Source: Hypericum androsaemum
Taxonomy: Eukaryota; Streptophyta; Magnoliopsida; Malpighiales; Hypericaceae
Direction of reading: 5' to 3'
DNA: 64,000 nt
Assembly (NCBI GenBank): GCA_963995505.1
Contig: OZ023185.1
Span: forward strand, 12,721,691 to 12,785,690
The position numbers were made by a program, and so were the translations under genes. Shown here piece after piece: positions 56,971 to 64,000 of this stretch; position 1 is the first letter of the stretch, and each line of letters opens with the position of its first letter. A model generated the notes under the pieces. That model was given only the letters and a program-made list of their open reading frames with translations, was not told where the DNA came from and did not search any database.

Positions 56971-57152
56971 TAGGATTGTGCATTCGGTGAATACTGAATA
57001 CTAAATTTACTGAATAATGAAATTCTAAAAAATCTTAATTCATCCCAAACCTAAATAATATTTGGTCGAATTTATATACCGACTTTATCGAAATTATTGG
57101 GTTTGAAATAAATAATCTCCAAATTTTGTTCGGTATAGGATCGTTCTTTAAA

Positions 57153-58021
57153 AGGTAAATTACTCTTAGGTTGTTGGGGTTTGGTCATCCTACTTTTCGC
57201 ATCCGTCGGTTTCTAGAAATAATTTTTCTGTCCCCTGTATTTAATTTCATTATACTCCCGGATCCCTCGTTGACGTCATCCACTTATTATTTTTTTTTTG
57301 CCAGTGAAATGAGCTCTATACCCTTATATTTAAATAAAAAATAAAAATATATATATCAAGTCTCCTCTCTCCATCGTCTTCGGCCACAAGCACGCACATA
57401 TTCCGTCCTTTTGGCCGGCGATAAATCCATCGCCTACCCGAACCATGTACAATTCCATCGCTACAAGGCCCTAGAACAGCAAGAACAAAGACAAACCAAT
57501 TGAATTTCGTTTATAGACTAATTAATTTATCAGATTTCATTTATGGGTTTCCTCTATTTCTCGCTTCTTGGGTCGATGCTTGTTGGGATTTTGGGCTTCA
57601 ATTGCGAATACAGAGATGTCGACGAAGATGGGTTCCTGGACGACGACGCTCGACACCAGCTGCTAAAGGACTCTAACCAGTTGCCTCCCCAAGGTGCCAG
57701 GTCGAGGTACCCCGAGCAAGGTGCCGACGCACCAGGCGACGACGTCTCCGGCGCGGTGAGCAAGGCCGAAGTCGACAAGGCGGGATATGGCCTGGACCCG
57801 AGTGAGTTAGGGCAGCGCACAGTAAGTTAGGCCGGAGAGAGAAATGTATTTTTTATTTTTTGTAAAGGTTCGTAAGTAATTTCCTTGATAAAAATTCACT
57901 AATGACGTTAGCGAAAGACCCGAGTGTATAATAAAACTAAATACGGGAGACGTGAAAATTATTTCTAGAAATCGAAGAACGAAAAAGATAGGATCGGAGA
58001 GCTGAGAGTAATAATTTACCC
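57153..58021. mobile_element. Mutator-like element (candidate Pack-MULE), nested
   Basis: Inverted repeats of about 120 bp: the left end starts AGGTAAATTACTCTTAGG and the right end, read in complement, starts GGGTAAATTATTACTCTCAG; both contain TTTCTAGAAATAATTTT. Flanks TTCTTTAAA (57,144-57,152) and ATCCTTAAA (58,022-58,030) agree at 7 of 9 positions. No transposase is present. It carries a GC-richer internal region at 57,360-57,830 with a 95-codon ORF. Confidence 0.65.
57543..57830 (+). CDS. Small ORF of unknown function inside the MULE
   Basis: A 95-codon frame with ATG at 57,543 and TAG at 57,828. It begins with a hydrophobic stretch (FLYFSLLGSMLVGILGF) that could be a signal anchor, then an acidic DVDEDGFLDDD and a Pro/Gly/Asp-rich tail. 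Codon use is GC-rich against AT-rich flanks, as expected for a captured gene fragment. No family was recognised, and expression is not supported by anything visible. It may be a chance ORF in captured sequence. Confidence 0.3.
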   Translation: MGFLYFSLLGSMLVGILGFNCEYRDVDEDGFLDDDARHQLLKDSNQLPPQGARSRYPEQGADAPGDDVSGAVSKAEVDKAGYGLDPSELGQRTVS

Positions 58022-58761
58022 ATCCTTAAATGCTAATCAAACAAAATCAACATGATAGAATTAAAGGAGTCTATTTCTCAAAAAAAGGAGTTTATTTCTC
58101 CAAAAAAAAAAAAGAGGAGTCTATAGTCTAAGAAGCTTAGAACATGTAGTATTAATTTTTTTTTAATGAAAAGGGGAGATTTTAATTAAGCTTCCTTCCA
58201 ACCAAATATAAAATATCAAAATAAACGTAAGTCAAGAAGCTATTGCATAGAAATCCCAACGCGAATCAAATTGTTAGAGATATATACTATACTTAAATGA
58301 GATTGCTACTAAATAATATAATCTCAACAAGTGCACAAAATGATCCTATGAATATCCTTTACAAAAGCTAACAGTTTGATCAGGACGATATACAAGGTTT
58401 ATAAATAGGTAGCATTACCACGAAGAAGAACATATAGGATTACCAAAATTACAAAAAGACCAAGGTTTATATATATTTGATAAAATTACAATTTAGTACT
58501 CCGTTATTTGATTTTTTTGGTAAAATACCTATATTTATCGAATATTGATATTTTCTGGAATTTTGCAGAAATTTCATACCGAATCTAGTCCCAATTATTG
58601 AACTATTTATCCCAAAAATTCACCAAATGTGCCGATTATCAATAATCATTTGCACACTCCTGGCAGTGAGTTGATGTCAGATCATCTCATGTCATTTGAT
58701 GTCCCCTTATTATTAATTTTTTGAATAAAGTATATATAAAATTATTTGACATTAAAAATTT

Positions 58762-59613
58762 GGGAAAAGTCCACTTTCGTACCCTGTGGTATCGACCAAA
58801 ATCACTTTAGTACCCTGTGGTAAAAAACCGATCAATCGAGTCATACTTATTCCAATTAACATCAAAAAGGGCCTCGGGCAGCTGCCCGGAGCTGCCCAAA
58901 CCTACCCGCCCGCTGCCCGGGCCACGTGGCGCCACGTCACCAAGAGGAGGAGGAGGAGGTGGGGAGGAGGAGGAGGAGGAGGAGGAGGAGGGGGACGCGG
59001 GGAGGAGGAGGAGGAGGAGGACGCGGGGAGGAGGAGGAGAGGAGGAGGGGGAGGAGGACGCGGGGAGGAGGAGGAGAGGAGGAGGTGGACCGTGGGGAGG
59101 AGGAGGAGCGGAGGAGGGGGACTCGGGGAGGAGGAGGACGCGGAGGAGGAGGGGGGCGTGGGGAGGAGGAGGACGTGGGGAGGAGGAGGACGCGGAGGAG
59201 GAGGGCAACGTGGGGAGGAGGGGGACGCGGAGGAGGAGGACGCGGAGGAGGAGGAGGAGGACGCGGAGGAGGAGGGGGATGCGGGGAGGAGGAGAGGAGG
59301 AGGAGGAGGAGGAGGGGAGGAGGAGGCGGAGGAGGAGGAGGAGGAGGAGGAGGGGAGGAGGAGGAGGAGGAGGAGGAAAATCGGAGGGGAGAGGAATTGG
59401 TGACGTGGCACCACGTCACCAAAATTATTTTGGTGACGTGGCTGGCCACGTGGCCCGGGCAGCGGGCGGGTAGGTTCGGGCAGCTCCGGGCAGCTGCCCG
59501 AAGCCCTTTTTGATGTTAATTGGAATAAGTATGACTCGATTGATCAGTTTTTTACCACAAGGTACTAAAGTGATTTTGGTCGATACCACAGGGTACGAAA
59601 GTGGACTTTTCCC
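58762..59613. mobile_element. Foldback Mutator-like element with (GGA)n core
   Basis: Long, nearly perfect inverted repeats of about 170-180 bp, starting GGGAAAAGTCCACTTTCG on the left and ending GTGGACTTTTCCC on the right. Flanks TAAAAATTT (58,753-58,761) and TTAAAATTT (59,614-59,622) agree at 8 of 9 positions. The TIR tips contain a ~31-bp sub-repeat (CACTTTCGTACCCTGTGGTA, then CACTTTAGTACCCTGTGGTA). Inner arms are GC-rich, with GCAGCTGCCCG and CCACGTGGC palindromic motifs. Between the arms lies only a GGA-rich minisatellite; no transposase. Confidence 0.85.
58943..59390 (+). repeat. (GGA)n/GGGGAC purine minisatellite
   Basis: About 450 bp made almost only of GGA triplets broken by GGACGYGG and GGGGGAC variants. 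Large ORFs in all frames (polyGly/Glu/Arg on +, polyPro/Ser on -) are composition artefacts. GGA runs of this kind are known to form stable G-quadruplexes. Confidence 0.9.
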
Positions 59614-59622
59614 TTAAAATTT

Positions 59623-60378
59623 TAAATATATTAATTAGTAAGAAAAAAAATTTAAAAATAGAGAACTGTCGCTCTCCAAATCAGTAGTAATCGTTTTTAA
59701 AAACATTGATCATCATGAAGTAATACTCCTTCATGCACACATCTCATATGGAAAGGGATGACAATTTATCGGCAAAACTACTTGCATCTCACATGATCAT
59801 CATCTTCGAGTCTCAGCCAAGTGTTATCACCAAAACTATGGACACAAGTTGCAAATAGATTCCATTTCAAGGTCAAGATAAAATTTGAGTTCACTAAATT
59901 CAGTTATAGTGTTGCTTGCTCCTCCATCAATTGACCCCTTGGTGCTCAGATCTTTTAAAGGTTAAAACTAAAGAATAACAAACTATTAACACAACAGCTC
60001 GCATGTCCATTTGCATCCTACTAGATAGATTCCATGTCCTTGAGTTGAGATTCCAATGGATTTTCAATACCTGAAATAATGTTGGTAGTTCATGACAATT
60101 CAAGCCTTACAGATGCTTACTGAAAGTAAAATAGTGATCGTTCGTTCGTTCGGCCAGACAATGAAAAAGGTTGCAGAATTAGCAAGCACATGAAATTAAG
60201 TAGAGAAATGTGAATACGCGAAATATAACACCACTGGTATGACCAGTAACTGGCTACCCAAAAACACGGAATGAACTCGGGTGAGAGTTGTGATACATGA
60301 ACACGACTATTACCTGTCAGAAAGAGCTCCCATGAAAACGAAGCAAGGAGATAAAAGCCGCCCAATTTCACTTGCAGA
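59623..60378. other. 3' flank of the RING gene
   Basis: AT-rich sequence downstream (in gene sense) of the RING stop codon at 60,379-60,381. It probably includes the 3' UTR, but no poly(A) site could be placed with confidence. No repeat or second gene was seen. Confidence 0.4.
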
Positions 60379-63300
60379 TCAACTAATGGATGACTTGCAA
60401 ATCGGGCACAACTTCTTTCTGTTCAGCCACACATCAATGCACTGCAAGAACACAGAGAGAGAGAGCATCACCAAATGCTTATGGCTCACAAGTCATGACA
60501 CACCACAGAGTTTATGAATTAGAGAGGGAAGTATCTCATACATCTTTATGAAATTTATGCAAGCAAGGAAGATGCTTTATTGTCTCTCCTTTAGTTGGGG
60601 TTTCAAGACAGATGGCGCACGTGTCATCAAAATTATCAGCCTGCCACCAGAATTGGAACGAATTCAGTAACAGAAAATTATGCCATCCGACGTATAACTA
60701 TGAGAAATTTGACAAAATTATAATTCATCACCAGTTTATTTTACATACCTGAACTATTGATTCTGGCAAATTGCTGATTTGTCTGGAAGTTAAACCAAGA
60801 TTGGGAAGATTGCATTCATCAAGAGTTGACAGCATTTCATAATCATTTCTGCACTCAAGTCAAGTAAGGAAGTTTATTAGCAAAGGGAAAAAAAAGACTC
60901 GGAACATACAGATGCAAAATTCAGGAAATAACAGAAAGGCTGTCATTCAAACATCAAGAACAATTGTCATGACTAAGTAGGAGAATTCAAACTATTGTGT
61001 CATAACAGCTACAAACTTATCTGCTACTTTCCAAGAAAAAAGTAACTTAAACGGAGCTATCTGGAACAAAAGTAGGAACGACTAATCCTGATTCGGAGAA
61101 GTATCCAGCTGCTGCTGCTGCTGCTTAGTATAACTAAGAAACCCTCATGATAGCTTCAGCACTAAAAGACCAGTAGAGGGAAATCTCTCACAATTGAGAA
61201 GAAATTTAAGACCTAAATTGTTCCCTTTTGCATATTGGGAGGATGGCATGATGGGTATTCATGGCAGGATTTACAAACATAATTAGTTACTGTCATCAGT
61301 TACAAGGTCTCCATTCTAATTTCTACCATAATCGGACTGGAAAAGAATAAACAATAACTTACTAATAATCAATGTTGATCGAATTAAGAGTTCTTCTGAC
61401 CTTCTCTCAAGACAAAGAAAAAGGGAAGAAAATTCAACTGAGCAGTAGCTACTTATTATATGAATTCAACAAAAGTAGAAAGGTCAACAATCCAATACAT
61501 GGGCTAAAACCAATGCAAGCATATCTCTCTTTCGTGACACAAGAAATTCATAGCCATTATCCCAGTTTCAAGAAAATGATATAAAAGAGACAACTTCTTA
61601 CTCATTGAACTCTCGGTTAACTTGAAGAATGCGGCTGGCCATTGTTCTGGAGCCATTTGATGCCCCCCTCCTTAGATCATTCGAGTCTCCAACTCTAGCT
61701 TCCAATGCTTCCAATATGTCAAGTCTCTGCATTAAGTAGGAAAATGTGTATAAAGGCCGCCATAACATTACACGTGACGAAGGCTGGAAATCCAGGCCAC
61801 AGCACATTCACACAAGATTTGACAATTACCAGCGATTTTGAAGCACTTACATTCAACCATAAAGCAAGAACAATCTTTTGAAAAGAAAATTTACATTTAG
61901 CGCAAAAGCGACAGATATAAAGACAGGAAAAGATGAGAAAAGAACCAACTCAATAATTGAAAAATAATGGGCCAAAGTTCTACCATTTCTAAATCCATGC
62001 TTGAAGGAAATTGAATATCTTCAACCCCCGATAATGATCCAGTAAAATAATGTCTGTTTCTCGGTGATGCTGTAGTCTGTCGGGTTAACACGTGACTCCT
62101 TGACAGTGATGACCTAGAGGGTCCCACTGCCTGGGACGCTCTCCCGGTTGAAGTGTTGCGGAGGGTTGGTGATTGAAGCCGTCTGCTGGTAGAAAGGGTT
62201 CTCTAGAAAAAAAGAGAATAACCTGAATATTATTAAAAGCAAGAAGTAATAACATAAAATAGAATAAAGAATTCAGAAAACACAGAAGCACGGTATACAG
62301 TAAAAGCAAACACTACAACCAAATACATTCAGGAAACTTTATTAAGACAAATTCATGGAAAAATGTTGATTCCCATAGATTAAGAAAGAAAACCATATCT
62401 TTACAGAAATAAAGCAAAGAACTCTTTCTGCATATCAACAGTTATACCATGTTTACTTAACCCAATCATATCAATGAAAACAAACACAATGAGTCCCACA
62501 TAGCACTCCAGAGAGCTTCCATGGTGCATTCAGTCAAGATTACGACCAATATTCTATTCTTCTAACATATAAAAAAGTTCAAATTTAATTGTAGTTTACC
62601 AAAAAAATAAAATTAACTAATATATAAGCAAGGGAAACCATAATTCAAGAAAAAAGTTTTGGATTTGTTAGTGATCATAAACAGGGCGTGGATGCTTTTT
62701 CTAAGAGGATGTAGACTTACACGGCGCACAAACGGCTGAGTTGGACTAGAAGCTGTAGGAAATGCATCGTCCTCATCTTGTAGCGCCCAGGCCAGATCCT
62801 CATCAATCTTCGGAGATGTATGTGAACACAAAAGTCAACAAACGAAGAGCACAAATAAGAACCAGATTGCTCCATAATAGCTGTGGAGTTTAACTTACAT
62901 CCAAATATAAGAGAACAAACCTCTAATCCAGCAGACTCTGACACCTCATCGTATAATTGCTCCTGGAGCTCATGGGCAAGTCTTTCATCTTCTTCCATTT
63001 GTCTAGCTAGTCTTTCATCTTCTTCCATTTGTCTAGCTATGGCATCTGAGTCAACATTATCAAACAAATCTAAACCTTCCGAATGGGTGCTCCTTGTTTC
63101 AATTGAATGCTCGTCAACTTCAGATATAGGACGCAAAATGCTCATCCGTCCATTATTGTGGATTCTAGATGATCCTGAGCTTGACGATCCCATGGATGAA
63201 CCAAGATATAGGACTTCCGAGTCCCCATAGAGAGCTGATGCCGAGGATTGAGCCTGATTAGTAGCACGTTGTCCACGTTTTCTTTTGGCAGTCATCATGT

Positions 63301-64000
63301 TCCTTTTGTTATGCAGCAAGTTCCTTTCATGAATCGGAATATCTTGATAGGGGGGTCCATAAGCTGATTGAGAACCATTCATGATTCCAGTATCATATGC
63401 ATCCCTGGTGATAGTACCACTATCAACAAAGTTCTTATTAGAAAAAATCTCAGTATCATTTTGTTTTTGCTGAAAATCACCATCTTTCACAGATATTGGC
63501 CGCTGTTCTGCCTTGCGATGACCACCAGTACTTCTCCAGCCACCTACTATTATGTTTGTTCCACGACTACTGCTGAAGAAATATCATTTAACATCAGGTC
63601 CCGTATAGAATTTCAGAAAGGGTGTGATACCCAAGTTTGGAATAAGTAAACACATTAGTTGTTCTCAGATATGAAGATAAAAGAACCAGAAGATGTATGG
63701 AGGTGAATGAAAATTGACAAAAACAAGATCCAACTATATAAAATAGAGAATAATTGCAAAAACATCTGGAACACTTACTGCAGCAAACAACGTCAATAAC
63801 ATGGATCCAGAATAGACGAGCTAAACCAAATACGATGTGCAAAACACATGGATTACCTGTCAGATGACAGAAAGAGATTGCATCTTGCATCATGCGTCTT
63901 AGATTCAGGAGGAAGGATTGTGACCCCTTTTCCTTTTGCTCTATTACTTTTTGCATTCCCAGCAACTATATCGCTTACCTCCATCATGTGCATGCTTGCA
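60379..64000 (-). CDS. RING-H2 (C3H2C3) E3 ubiquitin-protein ligase, 5' end at or beyond window edge
   Basis: Eight exons on the minus strand: 64,000-63,857, 63,572-62,921, 62,807-62,721, 62,202-61,984, 61,726-61,602, 60,848-60,749, 60,640-60,542 and 60,441-60,379. All introns have GT...AG borders and all phases agree, giving about 490 codons. The C-terminus is a RING finger split over the last two exons: CAIC, then CLHKFHKDC, then CPICKSSIS and TGA; ligand spacing C-x2-C-x14-C-x-H-x2-H-x2-C-x10-C-x2-C. Such proteins transfer ubiquitin from an E2 to substrates. The middle has a tandem 11-residue repeat ([11 protein letters not shown], two copies near 63,040-62,980) followed by LAHELQEQL, and then [13 protein letters not shown], which resembles ubiquitin-interacting motifs. 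The N-terminal half is Ser-rich and basic (TAKRKRGQR, a possible nuclear signal). ATG codons at about 63,993, 63,987 and 63,984 are in frame, but the true start may lie outside. No defect seen; the only intact-looking gene here. Confidence 0.9.

Larger units (their letters stand above)
56971..58662. mobile_element. Candidate hAT-like element containing a nested MULE
   Basis: Imperfect terminal inverted repeats: TAGGATTGTGCA at 56,971 and, as the complement of the right end, CAGGAGTGTGCA (10 of 12 identical). Flanks GTCGTGAG (56,963-56,970) and GCAGTGAG (58,663-58,670) match at 6 of 8 positions, compatible with an old 8-bp target duplication. Subterminal parts also match in inverted order (AATTATTGGG...TTCGGTAT). 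No transposase seen. Confidence 0.45.

Noticed and set aside
58786..59513. Gly/Glu/Arg-rich and Pro/Ser-rich ORFs of 130-218 codons on both strands
   Set aside because: They follow from the GGA minisatellite and the MULE arms and cross the TIR borders.

Overview
The window is nuclear DNA of a flowering plant, most likely a eudicot. The evidence is plant-type LTR retrotransposons (a SIRE-like copia with an envelope-like ORF, Athila/Tat-like and Del/Tekay-like gypsy sequences), a Cassandra-like TRIM carrying a 5S rRNA-derived segment, Mutator-like and hAT-like DNA elements, and one intron-rich RING-H2 ubiquitin-ligase gene. The species cannot be named from the sequence alone.

Positions 1 to about 31,675 are one very large array of a pyrimidine-rich decamer, consensus CCTTWTCWTD on the + strand, running off the left edge. 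The unit has 10 bases and usually lacks stop codons, so all three + frames stay open and give long but meaningless ORFs; the longest is 1,524 codons. The array holds one complete solo LTR (3710-5174) and two 3'-truncated copies of that LTR. The truncated copies lie inside a nearly perfect 2,970-bp tandem duplication (5641-8610 and 8611-11580). Further higher-order repeats occur at about 955 bp (three copies) and about 2.4 kb (two places).

Positions 31,676-53,714 are a nest of retroelements, all with coding sense on the minus strand. A decayed Athila/Tat-like gypsy element (31,676-37,581) is cut at its left by the decamer array and sits in a partial SIRE-like element (SIRE-1). SIRE-1 shares a truncated LTR with a second, nearly full-length SIRE-like element (SIRE-2, 39,728-53,714). 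SIRE-2 was itself hit twice: a 2,317-bp solo LTR with TAAGG target duplications interrupts its envelope-like ORF, and a Mutator-like element with a 9-bp target duplication and a captured exon-like ORF interrupts its protease/pre-integrase region.

Positions 53,715-59,613 hold smaller pieces: an older inverted SIRE LTR, a fragment of another copia, a Del-like LTR, a Cassandra-like TRIM, a hAT-like element with a MULE nested in it, and a foldback MULE with a (GGA)n core. The only gene that looks intact is at the right end (60,379 to beyond 64,000, minus strand). Its eight exons join in frame and end in a C3H2C3 RING finger. No RNA gene, CRISPR array or bacterial-type operon was seen.
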